Assembly: GCA_017607445.1 (NCBI GenBank)
Contig: JAEVHH010000006.1
Span: 124,001-188,000 of the forward strand
Reading direction: 5' to 3'
DNA: 64,000 nt
Origin: Histoplasma ohiense
Taxonomy: Eukaryota; Ascomycota; Eurotiomycetes; Onygenales; Ajellomycetaceae
Shown one piece after another: positions 21,922 to 34,024 of the stretch. The position numbers and the translations under genes were made by a program. The number at the start of each line of letters is the position of its first letter. Positions within the stretch are counted from its first letter, which is position 1. The notes below the pieces were generated by a model that saw only the letters and a program-made list of their open reading frames with translations, was not told the DNA's origin and searched no databases.

Positions 21922-22379
21922 AAAACTCACCCTACTACTCCGTACAACTCAATTAGGGTTGGAGACATCAATCCCTTCTGATCGTTTGGGTATGCCAGGG
22001 CTCAGAATTGGATATGCCAAGGAAATCCGAATCCCGTTCAGCTGTACAGATTACTGCATAGTTAGCGATAACTGATGCTTTGCAGCAAGGAATGTATGAC
22101 TCTTCGGAGACCAATACAGTGCAGGGGCAGCAAACGATACCCAGCCACAGCCTGTAGTAAGGTCAACTCTGTGCCTTTGAAACTAGTGATGGATGAATGC
22201 ACATTGTTGAGCAAAGGGGGTTGTATGTACATGTACATACCTGGGTTTGACACTTCCTATCAAACCAATGCAGTGAGTGCTTACATGTTTCTTAACTTTC
22301 ATATTTACCTATTTAATATCTGCAAGCTTCAGTCCCCTTAAAGGGCCATGTAAGCATCCATAGTTAGTTAACTAAGAGA
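21920..22379. other. Boundary sequence without a recognised gene
   Basis: Ordinary base composition resumes after the poly(A) run. Only short overlapping frames occur, none with a domain that I recognise. Confidence 0.5.
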
Positions 22380-23307
22380 TTTAGAGCCACATCGGAGTCC
22401 CAGCTCATTCTCATTTAGAATTCCACCCATCCAAGAAGCGACTTGGAACCACCAGCTGCTATCTTCCCCAAAGCGCATAGCTGTCATAAGTTTCCCAATA
22501 TTTGGGATACGTACGGCCTGCAGATTCCAAGGCGAGACACTCAGATAGATGTCCATCGTCACCAACAAGAATCTACGCCTTAAGACCACCATAAGCGAAC
22601 ACAATTCCATATTTCTAATTCTGTAATCCTTTTACACGCAAAAGAGTCTCTTGGTATTCGAGATCGGATTTAAATGAACGGGAGAAGACTGGAGCAAAAA
22701 AGATATCTGCAAAAAGCGTTCAGGTTGGAAAGGGGGCAAGCCATGTTGTGCCCAGGCAAATCGTGAGCTCTGTCGGCGGCTTCCAATAATTAAATAATTA
22801 GGGGAGCAAATCTTCCTTTCACCCTGGAGAATGCCATAATCGTTATAGAGGTGATACATGATTTCAACTCTTCCAACCATGGCTCTTCGGCACCAATCTG
22901 CAATTTGTCGTTCGAGTTATTCAATGAGCACACCAGGCAGGCTTCTCATCAAAATGAAAAAAAAAAAAAAATCTTCGGTTAAAGGGCCCACCTAGGTGTT
23001 CACCACACCTTACGACTTTGGGGCACACGGATCTTGTCGTTTGTATTGAGATCACCTCCCCAACACTGGTCCTGTCCGTCCATTTCATAACAACGCCAAA
23101 TAGCAATTGACTAATATTTGCATCAAGTGGAATGTTGAACCAAGAGGAGTACCATTGAGAAAGGTAATAAAGGAGCCTGTGAATGAAGCTCCAGAATGTT
23201 CTCGCGTATCTACTGGGGACAACTTGTACTTGAGGGGTGTTCTGCTGGATTGCGGATTGCATCCGTCGTCGCCAGGTGTAGTCTGGCTTTGAGCTTGATG
23301 GAGTCAC
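22380..23307 (-). pseudogene. Aminoglycoside phosphotransferase (APH)-like family pseudogene
   Basis: Fungal genomes carry many APH/choline-kinase-fold proteins of unknown substrate. Here three minus-strand pieces in different frames line up with one such protein. The first (23307-22921) has VVMKWTDRTSVGEVISIQTTR, the ATP-binding Lys block with its Glu. The second (22880-22632) has GERKICSPNY. The third (about 22610-22470) reads VFAYGGLKA, a stop, then ILVGDDGHLS and LALESAG. In the family this region is VFTHGDLxxxNILVDDDGHIS and LDWESAG, so the catalytic HGD has become YGG and the DWE metal site ALE. Frameshifts, a stop and a T-run near 22955-22967 confirm that it is dead. It borders the repeat block. 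Confidence 0.7.
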
Positions 23308-23309
23308 GA

Positions 23310-26151
23310 ATTGTCTTATGGCCGAATATCGAAAAAGAAATGCGAAACGTCGGGGGGAGTCGTTCCCAATCGAGCTTTGAGTTGATCTCGGCCTTGCAAG
23401 ATTGGATATAGATATTATAGATATTATAGGATAAAAGGAGGTTGTATCACTTACTCAATGGTAAAAACTGAAAGTATGTTTCCATAGAACCTGACGGGTT
23501 ATACAGTTACATATAGTGTTCGATTAACTAACTAGCAATAGATTGCTCCGTCATCCCCAATGATGATATTTTGCTGCCAAGCGTGTCATTCTTTTAGACA
23601 GACCATACCCTCTAGGGAGGTGAAAAAGCATGTCAAAATCAATACTTTATTTAACCCATGGATCTGGCATGCAAAACTGGAATTTGTGTCCACGGATTGC
23701 CTGGCGCCCTATCGAACCAAACATCGGCTCTCCCTCAAAAGCCTTCCGAAACCCGGGCTATCTTATACCTCTAATGAACAAGAGCAGCTTGTCGGCAGCT
23801 AAATAGTCAATTGAGCATCCCTATCTTCACATAGCATCGGTGAAGAATCAGAAGTGCAATGTGACAGAGCACCTTTGAATAACCACAAAAGAAATTGCAA
23901 AACATTCCTCAAACAGTGGAGCCCATGAAATGAGACCAGAGAGGCCAGTGAAAGAACCCTCCATTGTCCACGACATGGAGGAAACTCAGAGGTGCATGCA
24001 TACTAAATTCTCTCATTGAATCGCTGCATCTTCTGCTTGGAAATTTTGAACCTATGAGGCTTTCCACAGCCAACATTGAAGTTCAACATATTGAGAAGGC
24101 GGAAATTGTGGTAGGCATGGTCATTTTTCTCGGTATTACCATTCTAGCCACCATGGAATCTACTTTTGATACTCAACAGGATCAAGAAGCGCCATCATGA
24201 TGGCTCCCTTGTCTCAGTGCGCCCATTCCTCTCTAGTAGCCGATGGCTCCAATGTTTTTTCTAGGATCTCCACGCTTCGAGAAACGAATCGAGGTCGAAA
24301 TGCTGTTGGGAACTCAGTGGGAACTAAGTTGGCTGTATGCAGGGCTGGAAGTTGACTTGTGAGTCAAGTATGAGAGAGTTCAGAACCGATAGGACTGCAA
24401 TCTAAAGCCTACGATCGTCTTGAAATCCTAAAGAAGTTGTGCTATGCGGATTGGACGAGTCTGCATCTAACAAATCTCAAAGCTGTTGTTCAAGCCTATA
24501 GAAATGGTAGGTTGAAAGTCGTGAAAGGCGCAGTATCCCACTGGCATAACGGACAGATGAAGATTGGCCCAACTCTGGAGACGGCCAATCTAGAGGATGA
24601 GTTGCCAAAATGGAGAACAGAACATGGCGAATCTCTACGTTTCAATCTGCCATTTTGGGGACTGCAAATAAATTTGGCATTGAATACTGAAATTCCAGGA
24701 CTCTGCACCGGTTCCCCAACTTGCTTCTCTTCCTGTTTATATAGTTTCTATATGCGCAAGAGTAATTTCAAAACCTTACTCTGGCGTACGTTAAAGCACC
24801 CAGGATCTTTTTCTTTTTTTCGTATTACTTTGCTTGATTGATCGATACCCGTTCAGTCTGGTGATTAGAATATGCCCGAGGAGTTTCGGGGGCTACAATC
24901 TGCTGTTCTATTCGGGCTGTCAAGGCTTTTTCTCCCTTTTTTTCCTTTGCTTATATTTCCCCTGTGTTTGAAAACCTCCCTGCCCCGTGGCTCCTTTGCA
25001 ATATTGAATTTCATTGAAGACTAAAATGTATTATTAATAGGTCACAGCCTGGAAGACGGGGGCCATGGCCACCAGAACTAGCGTTGATGGGTTGGGAGAG
25101 GAGTATCTCATTGCGCTCTGAGGCTTGTTAGGCCTCTGATTCAATGCGGGTAGCTTTTGCTCTGACACACCCGAGAGGTATACACCACATACATGTTACA
25201 TTAAAACATATCGATGCGTCTCAGATGCATCACCTACCTCCCTGCAAAAATTGAAGTTACTCAACACATGGCTCGGATGTCTAACTAGGGGTTATATTCT
25301 GGCTCTGATCCCGTTCTGCCAAGCTATGATTTTAACAATGTGACAAAAAGTGCTGACTTCTACTTCTGCCCTTACAAGTGATTCACACTATTTTGTGTTA
25401 TTTTCCCTGGACTCATATGAACAATCTGCCGGGATACTCGGGCGTTTATCAGAAAAAGCAAGCACAACACCCCGCGTAGCGAACAGACCCTTGTAAGATA
25501 TTTAAGTGGCTTCTAAAACGAATCAGTTTGCCAACTCTTTTTAAATTGTATTAATCAGAAACAGGATGTTTTTCTTTTCTGTACGAGAGAGATCGATATG
25601 AAGGGTGTATAGGGCCCGTGGGAGCAGGCTCGTATCTTCCCCTCCACTCTGAACAAAACATTATTTTGATTATTTGATTTCAGTTTAGCTTTAATTGAAT
25701 ATTAATGCGGGATTTCTTCTGGACTCCATAATTCTCAATTACGTCGAGGTTGGTGTCAAAAGCTTTGACTGTGTATGTCAGCATTAAATACGAGTAGTTA
25801 TATGCCTTTCCATCTCTTAAACAGGGAGATATTTGAGGGTAATCAACGTCGACGGTTTGCTCACTCCGGTTGTAGCTCCCTCAACATTGCCAGGTATTCC
25901 CAAGCCAGCGATCCTTTCACAGTAATGAGACTTCAGTTTAAATTGTTAGACGTAAGACAAAAAGTTTGAACCCCTCTGCAGAATGTCGTTATTGCGCATA
26001 CATACAAACAGATATGTATATATTAAATTAGGAAAAAAAAAAAAAAAAGCAAACCAAAATAGAAACAAGTATTGGAGCATTTTGCTCGCTTGGTATATAG
26101 CGTTCCTAAAAATTCCCTTCTATTCAATCATCACATTTCCCACGCAATCTT
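23310..26151. other. 2.8-kb region without a supported gene
   Basis: The longest frame is 134 codons (24437-24841, plus), unbroken but without a motif that I recognise. Other frames are under 80 codons. A minus-strand stretch near 25160-25050 ends in a hydrophobic tail (STLVLVAMAPVFQAV) that could be a decayed terminal exon. Near 26031-26048 lies an A-run. The right end is likely the 3' flank of the AMPK beta gene. Confidence 0.5.
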
Positions 26152-27950
26152 TTATCCCGTAATATCGCCGGTCGGCTTATACACGATCGTCGTAACGCAC
26201 TAGAGACAACCAGTGAGACAAGCACCTAAAAGATGGAAATACAATAAGGATAATAGAATAGCCACCTTCGTCTTGTATCTCGTTGTCACGCTTGTTGCCA
26301 ACACCCCGTTTTTAATACTACTCGTTGCCAAATGATTCAGCACCGTATGATTCGGCACATTCAGCACACTGCTATCATCCTTCATGGGCGTCGCGCTGTT
26401 CAATATTGACCGCCCAAGCAAGAGCGGCAGCATAGGAGGTACGGACGCGTCGCCAATCACATTTGCCGCCTGCTGGTAGCGGGGCCCGTCTTCGTCGCCG
26501 TCTATATCGGTTAGGAACGGCGGGATAATGGTTCGGAAATCGCCAAGCGGGATCTCTTCCTCTGGCGGTTGGCGTTGTTGTTGGCGTTGCCGGTGTCGGG
26601 AGGAGGTGTCTGAAGAGTCAGATGCGTAGTCGCGGTCTGAGTCGTGGTCCGGGTGGATTTCGAGGGTCTCTGGGAGCACTTGGGGTGGGTAGAGGCCAGG
26701 AGGTATGGCGTATTTTGGAGGCCGGTCGCGATCGGATTCGCGGCGAGGGCGGGGGAGCTCTTCGGGCTTTGGGCTGACTTCGATGTAGTTTACCAGGTGG
26801 TTGGTGAAGTCGACCGCAGTGGGGAGTTGGTCGGATGTACTCATTATGCCATCGACGATGAATTTTAGGTGGTGGGTTCCCGGACGTAATTGAAGGGTGG
26901 CTGCTTGGACGCCATCTTCCGTTTCGCTGTATAAATCTGTTAGTTTATAATAGTAGTAGGGCGTAGTATATAGATGGGGCTTTAGCGACAGAAAAACATA
27001 CCTCTTATGCAATCGAAATTTCCTTTCCCAATTCACGAACGTTCCCGTAACATACACCTTCTCTCCCCCACCCCTCCACTCAATCGTTGTCGTCACCGCC
27101 TTATTAACACCCACCCCCCAACCCCGACACCCATTCCCGCATCCACCTCCAGTTCGTCAATTATCTCCTCTTCTTCCTCCTCTTCCTCCCCCAACCCAGC
27201 CGCACCGGCCCGATCCCTGCCCTCCCCACTCCCTGGCAACTCCAACTCCGCTTTATCAACCAACACAGGGACTGCCGCATGTGGCCCAGTCATCGACGAT
27301 GGCGCCACAATCGGTGAACCGGGTGCCGTCATCGCATCGCCAATAGGCAACGGCAGCCGCGGCGGACGTGACAGGTGTGCCGATGCTCCATAGTAGGCGC
27401 TCGGCGTTGGACCAGAAGGTTCAATGGATGTGTATTTCTCATGGTGCCCGTCAGTATGGTGATGAGCAACTACATTGGTAACGACGCCTGTATTGCTGGC
27501 AACCCCCTGACCCCTGTCCGGGGGGGAGGAGACGGGGACTGCTTTAGTGGGTGCTTGGGAGGGTTCTCCCTGGCTGCGGACAGGGAGATACTCGCGCTTA
27601 TCGCTGTTTTCTCCCTGGTGTCGTTTGGAATCTCTATGCCGTAATTGCTGGTGCTGGTGGGAGTCATGTCTTGGGGAGTCAGGGAGGTTACGGGACTGCA
27701 ACCAGTGTTGGACAGGGCCCTGCTGTCGGTGCGGGATCGGATGGCCAGTGGCACTTTCGCGAGAGGCAGACGGATCGGCTGCGGACGATTTGCTGCCAGT
27801 GCCTGTTGTGCCTGAGAGGGCATGGATGGAGGTGCAGCGGTTTACGCGCCTGTCGCTATATGCATTCTGATGGCTGCCCGTCGTAGCTGGATAGGTGGTG
27901 TTGATGGAGTCCCCGCCAGGTGGGGTTGGTTTGGAGGGGCTGGCCCCCAT
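26152..27950 (-). CDS. SNF1/AMPK beta subunit (CBM48 and ASC domains), with a frame break
   Basis: The beta subunit scaffolds SNF1/AMPK, the energy-sensing kinase, and fixes its location. The N-terminus MGASPSK suits N-myristoylation. A long disordered part rich in Ser, Pro and His follows, then a CBM48 glycogen-binding domain (IEWRGGGEKVYVTGTFVNW ... LKFIVDG) and the C-terminal ASC domain (SILNSATPMKDDSSVL, LNHLATSSIKNGVLATS). Inferred exons are 27950-27002, 26926-26266 and 26199-26152. The 75-nt and 66-nt introns restore HKSETEDGVQ and a final VTTIVYKPT block. Inside exon 1 the upstream frame ends at 27093, while the CBM48 frame continues. One extra G in the G6 run (minus strand, 27119-27114) would join them; a 47-nt intron (27146-27100) would also fit but lacks good signals. 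Identity is certain, the joint is not. Confidence 0.9.
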
Positions 27951-28559
27951 TTGCTGGGTTATTGCCCCACCTCTTCAATCTGTCATATAATCAAGCGGCG
28001 ACAGGAGGCCCAAGTAGCGACGTGCTATGAGCATTGGCTGCCCACCGTGACAATGTATAGAGGAATATCAGTTGCAATAGATCTGCCACGATGCAGTCAA
28101 GCGTGGCTGACCAGCCTCCAAGGTTGGAACTCGGGAAATGCGGCTGATTAGGGTTTAGGGCTGGCGCACGGATCATCAGTGGGAACCTTCCATCGTGGAT
28201 AATGCGACATCATGCTGGCATTGCGATGGTTGATCACCACGGTCTTGTTCACTAACCACAGCCAACACCAGCGATCTCAAGGTACATTTACACACGCCAT
28301 GCCACGCCTGGTCGGCTTCGAAATCACATCCACTCACCGTGCAACCACGCGGGGGATGTCGCGGTAGACTCAGAAATCAATCCATCCCTGTCCAACTCCC
28401 TCCAAGCAATGGGCTTAATTGGCCGTCTCTTCCCCCGCAACATCCACCCGCAAACTCGGCCAGATAGACAGCACAAGGGCTGTGTTGTGACTAAAGTGGA
28501 TACAGCGAGCACAAGTTCTCATTATTTTATTGATTAACTTATCAAGGCAAGCGGAAAAC
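27951..28559. promoter_or_regulatory. Shared upstream region of AMPK beta (-) and the Apq12-like gene (+)
   Basis: These 609 bases lie between divergent starts, so they must hold both promoters and 5' leaders. No long reading frame with a domain is visible and I saw no clear TATA element. Short CT-rich tracts occur on both strands. Confidence 0.5.
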
Positions 28560-29381
28560 ATGTCTTGGGCAAGCACCCTCACCAGCGTCGCCTCTTACGC
28601 AGTCTCCCCCGTCATCCTAACTATCAATATTCTGCTGGCCGTGCTACGAGCGCTCGCAACTCCCTGGATACATGTGGTACTCTACATATTCCGTATTTGG
28701 GTCCTCTTACCACTGCACATCTTGTCCAAATTCGAGGTGAATACTCATCCATCAAGCAACGCCCCCGTCCCCACTTTTTTTTTTTTTGCCACGGCCGTGT
28801 CTTTTTTTAAATGTTTAATATCCGAATTAACAACCCCCAAATTCGCCCAGCCGCTCTTAATCTTCCTCAGCGTCGCTGGTGCCCTTGGTGTCACCGCGGG
28901 GATATCTCTACATTTCTCGTCAGGATATATGCATCAGCTGCTTGATATCCGTACTGGAGGCGAGGACAACGAATACACAAACCAAAAGAGAAAATTTATA
29001 GTTGATAATGGTAGCAGTAGTAACAGCGATCTAACCAACCCACGCCAAAAAACCAGGGATGGCAGGATGTATACCACTTCGGCGGGCTCTAGCAGGGCAT
29101 CCTTAAGGGATATTATGACGGCGCAGAATAATCCTTGGCTCGCTAGAAATAGGAATGAAGAGCAGGCCGCGATGACGAGCTTGTGGCAAGTACCGGCGTT
29201 TAAAAATGAGCGGAAAGAGGAGACGAAAAGGGATGATGAGAACGAGATAGAGAGTGAGCAGGTTCCTAGGGGGGAGAGAGATAGGGAGGACTTACTTGCC
29301 ATGATAATTCTGGAGGAGGAAGAGGAAGAGGATGATTATGGTGAGGGCGAGGGTGAGGAGGAGGAGGATAATGAGATATAA
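28560..29381 (+). CDS. Apq12-like nuclear-envelope/ER membrane protein
   Basis: The first in-frame ATG is at 28560 (MSWASTLTSVASYAVSP). Two or three hydrophobic segments follow: ILTINILLAVLRALATP, VVLYIFRIWVLLPLHIL and LLIFLSVAGALGVTAGISLHF. The order of a long membrane segment, a conserved LxxFE turn, a second segment with Gly-rich core, then HF, fits the fungal Apq12 family (nuclear pore assembly and lipid homeostasis at the nuclear envelope). A GTGAAT donor at 28737 and CCCAG acceptor at 28850 define a likely 114-nt intron that would join KFE to PLLIF. It has no stop and keeps the frame, so an unspliced longer form cannot be excluded. The spliced protein is 235 residues. The C-terminal half is polar and ends in a very acidic tail (runs of Glu and Asp). 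Confidence 0.6.
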   Translation: MSWASTLTSVASYAVSPVILTINILLAVLRALATPWIHVVLYIFRIWVLLPLHILSKFEVNTHPSSNAPVPTFFFFATAVSFFKCLISELTTPKFAQPLLIFLSVAGALGVTAGISLHFSSGYMHQLLDIRTGGEDNEYTNQKRKFIVDNGSSSNSDLTNPRQKTRDGRMYTTSAGSSRASLRDIMTAQNNPWLARNRNEEQAAMTSLWQVPAFKNERKEETKRDDENEIESEQVPRGERDREDLLAMIILEEEEEEDDYGEGEGEEEEDNEI

Positions 29382-30316
29382 GCCGCGTGAACAAATACCA
29401 CCATATGTTATTTCTTACTGGAGATTCCTGTTGCATATAGTTATTGTATAAGTATTATATAAGTATTACATCATTCCCATTCTATATGATCCTTTTGACT
29501 TGATAAATTCTTCAGTAGTTGACTATTTAATTTTCAGTTATTCACTATCATCGGTTATGTTAAGGTTTTTTTTTTTTTTTTTTTTTTTCTCCTTACAACC
29601 CACCTTTTCCACGACAGAGTAGAGTATCAACTTAACCATTTAATCTCTGGTGTCTTTACCCATGGTTATTGAATAAGACTTGACGTGTTGTTCATTGGGG
29701 CAAATGCAAGGTCTTGGGACCATTTCCAAGAAATACCAGGGGGTGCTGAACTTTTTACCAATACAGGCAGTGCCTTCGCGGCCTAGGTAAATGAGATTCT
29801 AAGCTATCACAAAAAAGGAGGAGCGTAAAGGGAAGTGATGAGGGTAATCAGGGTAGGGGTAAGGTTCTCCACTACGATATCTGATTATCGTCATATGTGC
29901 CTCCAAACATCAGCTGGAGCAAGGCTGGTTACGGTCCCTAAATGACGTATCTGATGAGTTTTCCTGAAAACATTGTCATCCGTTTAAGTGATGGAATGGG
30001 CAATTTCAAGAAGGAATCTTGGAGGCGAGGGGTTTTGGGATCCGCATATTTACTCGTACTGACTCGAGAGAGAATAGGGTTATGTCACTCTTTTCTTTGC
30101 CTATTCTTATGCATTCGCGCCGTGTATGGTGATAGCCGAAGTAATTAGCTTCTTTTTGTAGCATAAAGATATCACTCAGAACATTCCAATTGATCTGAAC
30201 GAAATAGAAGATTGGGTATATGAAAATTGATATTTATACAAATAGTTAAGCGAACCAAATATCCACTTTCCAATACAATACAGTATAGACCAACGTGAAC
30301 CAAAAAGCAGGGCTCC
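29382..30316. other. Convergent intergenic region, nothing recognised
   Basis: It separates the 3' ends of the Apq12-like gene and COQ8. It holds a T-run of about 23 bases near 29566-29588 and short frames only. It probably contains both 3' untranslated regions. Confidence 0.6.
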
Positions 30317-32706
30317 TTATCCAGCCACAGTTCTCCTCCTCAGGCCGTCAACTAGCTCCTCTCCATCGCCCACGAACACCTCATCCCCATCAACCCATTC
30401 CACCTTCTTCAACGCATTCTCAAACAATTCCTTACAGCGTACCCGGCTCCCCAATCTAGCACACAGTAAGAATGCTCCACTCAGCTTCCGATGCAAACTG
30501 TACGTTTCCTCTGGAGGCGGTGCAAGCCGCTCACGAAGCATCAGCGGGATCATCTCGCGCACTCGGTCCGTGATGGTCTGGTCGCTGAAATCATAAACGT
30601 CCGGCGACGAGGCCATGAAGGGTTCCGACAGCGTAAGGATAGAGGTGATATGCGCATTGACCATGGCATGTGATTCGAAACCAGTCAGGTAGCCCAGTTT
30701 GATGGAGAGGTCGCGACAGGTTTCGCGGTCATTACGGGAAGCAGCCTGGAGGACGCGGAGGTAGGTGGAGATAAAGGAGCCTGGGTAGTCTCGGGAGGCG
30801 CCAAAGTCAAGGAGCTCGAGTTTGTTAGTGGACGCGTTGTAGAGGAAGTTAGTCCAGTTGGGGTCTGCCTGCATGAAGCGGAATTCGCAGATTTCTCGTA
30901 GGGAGAGCCTCAAGATTTGCGTGCCTATCCAGTCCCGTTGGGCCTGAGTGAAATTCTGGACACGGGTGACCGGGATACCTTCAAGGTATTCCATGGTGAG
31001 AACTTGCTTGCCAGAAGCAGGATAGATGATTTCTGGGACCATGAAAGTTGCTGCGTCGTCTTTGAGAAGGGTACGGAATCGTTCACCACACTCAGCTTCT
31101 CGGATGTAGTTGCACTCCCAGGCTAGTTCAGTACGGGCATTTGCAATTGTTTTGTCGAGGAACAGCCCTTTGGGCAGTAAATGCGAGGCAGTTAGTAAAA
31201 TGGAGAGATTGCTAAGATCAGAGTCGATGGAGTCTGCAACGCCTGGATATTGAATTTTGACAGCAACTGGTTTACCCGTCTCCTTTAGTACTGCTCTATG
31301 CACCTGGCCTATAGAAGCGGCGGCTATGGGAAGCTCATCAAAGGTGTCAAATAAATCCCTCCAATTCTCTCCTAGGTTGTTCACAAGAACAAAGTCTCTC
31401 TGTTTTGCTGGCATATAATTTGCTTGATCTTGAACCCGCTGAAGGATTTCGTGAATTGCTGGCGGAAGCATTTTCGCATCTAGATGCAATATTAGAAACC
31501 CTCTAGATTGAATTAAAATGTATATATTTGAAACACAGTTCTAACCTTGGAAACTCATCAATTGCCCTAATTTGAGGGCCGCACCTCTCATTTTCGACAG
31601 TTTTGAGACGAGTCGTTCGACGTTCTCAGGACTGAATATCAAGGAGCCGCTGCTTGAGTCAAGGCCAACGGTTGCGCGACGAATGCTTTGCCCAACAATA
31701 CCGAAGGCCATGGAGGTGGCTAGTCCTCCGTACTCCCATAGTCTGCCTAAACGGGTTGAAGGAACCCGCGATTCCACCATCTTGTATGCAGGCGTTGCTG
31801 GTGTTTTACCAACGATATCCTGTGATTCCGCCTGCTGCGCCGGGTTAGCATATGAAAACGGCAAACGAGATTATGGTCCTAATGTACCTGCAGATTCACA
31901 GTGTTATTCGCAAGGTCAGCTCCCACTGCACTCACATCCCCTTTTTCTACTTCAGGAGTGGCAGATGGTTCTGCCATTTCAGGTGCTATAGCGGTTTTAA
32001 TAGGCGGTTTATTTAATATTTCGGGGCGCGGCGAAGAATTTATGACTGGTGATCTATCGATTTTAGTTGGCTCCCTATTTCGCTGGTTTACACCATATTT
32101 GCTGTCTTTTGTCAGTATACTTGCAACCCTTCGGCTTCGGAATAACTGTCGCATGATAGCCTCCGAGTGCTCGTCGCGGGAAGCAGACGTCGTTGCATCA
32201 CCAAATCCATCCTCAACAGGCATAGAAGGTGCATGAGATCCTGCCAATTCAATGGGGTGGCGTGGCCCCTCTGGCACAGCGTTTAAGACGTCCCCAGCTC
32301 CCCAAGTTGGATTCTGTGTGCTCAATGTTTCCCGCGGCAATTCGTCCCCGGACGCACTTTCGATCCCTTGATTTATATCTGCCTCTCGGTCAAACTCCGT
32401 TTCTCCTTTCTTAACCGAAAAGTTCTCGTCATTTTGTTCATGTCGACTCCCACCGATATCACCCCGCTCATTCGAAACCGTTTCACCTGAATGCTGTTGG
32501 CGCGGGTTATCAAACTTGCGCGATAGTTCCGATGCTGCCTGGAGCGCGAGGATAATATGATCAAGTTGCGCGTTTGCCTCCTTCGTCAAGGAAGACGTGC
32601 GAATATGTAGATCCAACTGCCGTTGTTGATGAGAAATATGCCTGCCAGCAACACCGCGGGACGCATTGAGGAGTAGGAGAACGTCAAGGAGACGCCGCCG
32701 CGACAT
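30317..32706 (-). CDS. COQ8: COQ8/ADCK-type atypical kinase of ubiquinone synthesis
   Basis: COQ8 is an atypical kinase/ATPase of the mitochondrial inner membrane, matrix side, that supports the CoQ synthesis complex. Exons are 32706-31888, 31834-31546 and 31479-30317, giving 756 residues. The 53-nt and 66-nt introns restore NLQ-QAES and SFQ-DAKMLPPA. The start at 32706 gives MSRRRLLDVLLLLNASRG, a basic amphipathic presequence; the GTG 12 bases upstream is not used. Family signatures are present: KxGQ (LKLGQLMS, about 363), the Ala-rich loop AAASIGQVHRA, VAVKIQYPGV, the Glu in ELAWECNY, ADPNWTNF and LLDFGASRDY. About 230 residues between the presequence and KxGQ are polar and low in complexity. 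It shares a 224-bp upstream region with ureF. Confidence 0.95.
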
Positions 32707-32930
32707 AGCAACGTGCACAAAAAGGAGACAAAAGAATGGTCACGGTAACGAGAACATTTTAGCTGTGAAAGAGCTTCATTAAAACTAGTATCAAGCTCTA
32801 GCAGCACTCTCTGGAATGATTGGTCTTTTAAATAGCGGTGTGAGACGGCAATATTATAGATTAGATCTGAGAGACAAAAAACGGAACGACGTCAACTGTC
32901 TGCTATATAATTACGGGAAATTAGCGAACA
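32707..32930. promoter_or_regulatory. Bidirectional promoter between COQ8 and ureF
   Basis: The start codons of two divergent genes are only 224 bp apart. Any promoter elements for both must lie here or in the leaders. GCTATATAATT near 32902 is a TATA-like site about 28 bases before the ureF ATG, which would leave a very short leader if used. Confidence 0.5.
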
Positions 32931-34024
32931 ATGCAACATCATAATGAGTCTGAATCCAATGTGAAAAGCATCCAAGAGGAGATATATGACCTCGAGCGCA
33001 GGCTGGAAGATGCTAAGCAGCGGCTGAACCGTGCTCAAGAAGCTCTGTCTCCCACCGAAAGCTTAACCCTTCCAGGTACTAATATGCTTACCACCGCCCC
33101 ATTGATACGATATATGCGAAGAAAAACTCAACGAAGCTAAACTCTCACAGCTAATGCGTGTTCGTAGGTCCTGGCTGCCTGTCAATCCCACACGCTCTCC
33201 TACTCCTATCTGACTCCGCACTCCCACTTGGCTCATTCGCCTACTCCAGCGGCCTAGAATCCTACCTCGCGCATAATAAACAATCGCAATCACAGTCTCA
33301 GTCACCATCTCAACATCGTACGAGTCAAATAGAGTCCTTCCACCTCTTCCTCTCTTTCTCCCTCGCATCCCTCGCAAGCACAACTCTTCCCTACGTCCTC
33401 ACCGCCCACAGACAACCCGACCAACTGGAAACGCTAGATAATGACCTCGACGCATCAACCCCATGCACTGTAACACGCCGCGCAAGCATAGCGCAGGGCC
33501 TGGCACTGCTAAGTGCCTGGGAGCGGGCATTTAGAGATGCATACACTTCCAGGAACGGCAACCCCACCGCAGACACAAAAACCAACGTAGAAAACAGTAT
33601 AAATTCAGCAACAAATCCACCCACCCCTTCCGAAATCGCCATAACTGCTCTATCTTCGTTCTCCACCACTCTCAAAACGTCCTTTCCAAGTTCTTCATCT
33701 GACCCCAACAATCATCTAAACGGCCACCTTCCTCCGCTCTGGGCCGTCGTCTGTGTCGCCATGGACATCGACATAACTTCTACCGCCTATATCTACATGC
33801 TCAACCACGCGAAAGCGGTGCTGAGCGCCGCCGTACGCGCGTCCGTGATGGGTCCCTACCAAGCGCAAGCGGTGTTGGCCAGTCGGTGGCTGCGGGAGGT
33901 GATAGAGTGGCGGATTCGGACACAGTGGACTGTACCGCCTGAGAAGGCAGGACAGGTTGTGCCGACGATAGATTTGTGGGTGGGAAGACATGAGCTACTT
34001 TATAGTCGCATATTCAATTCATGA
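32931..34024 (+). CDS. ureF: Urease accessory protein UreF
   Basis: UreF works with UreD/UreH and UreG to load nickel into urease. Exon 1 (32931-33075) encodes a short coiled coil (IQEEIYDLERRLEDAKQRL). A 92-nt intron (33076-33167, GTACTA donor, GCTAAT branch, CGTAG acceptor) joins LPG to PGCLSIPH. Exon 2 holds the UreF domain: LLLLSDSALPLGSFAYSSGLES, then a long helical region ending LHAVL-like AVLSAAVRASVMGPYQAQAVLASRWL and GRHELLYSRIFNS. The protein has 333 residues, longer than bacterial UreF because of a Ser/Gln-rich and a Ser/Pro-rich insertion, as in other fungi. No other urease gene lies in the window. Confidence 0.93.

Noticed and set aside
24437..24841. 134-codon open frame on the plus strand
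   Set aside because: No domain, no clear splice partners and an unusual composition; probably chance.
25050..25500. Terminal exon of a GPI-anchored protein on the minus strand
   Set aside because: The hydrophobic end looks plausible, but upstream frames contain stops and no signal peptide or omega-site context was found.
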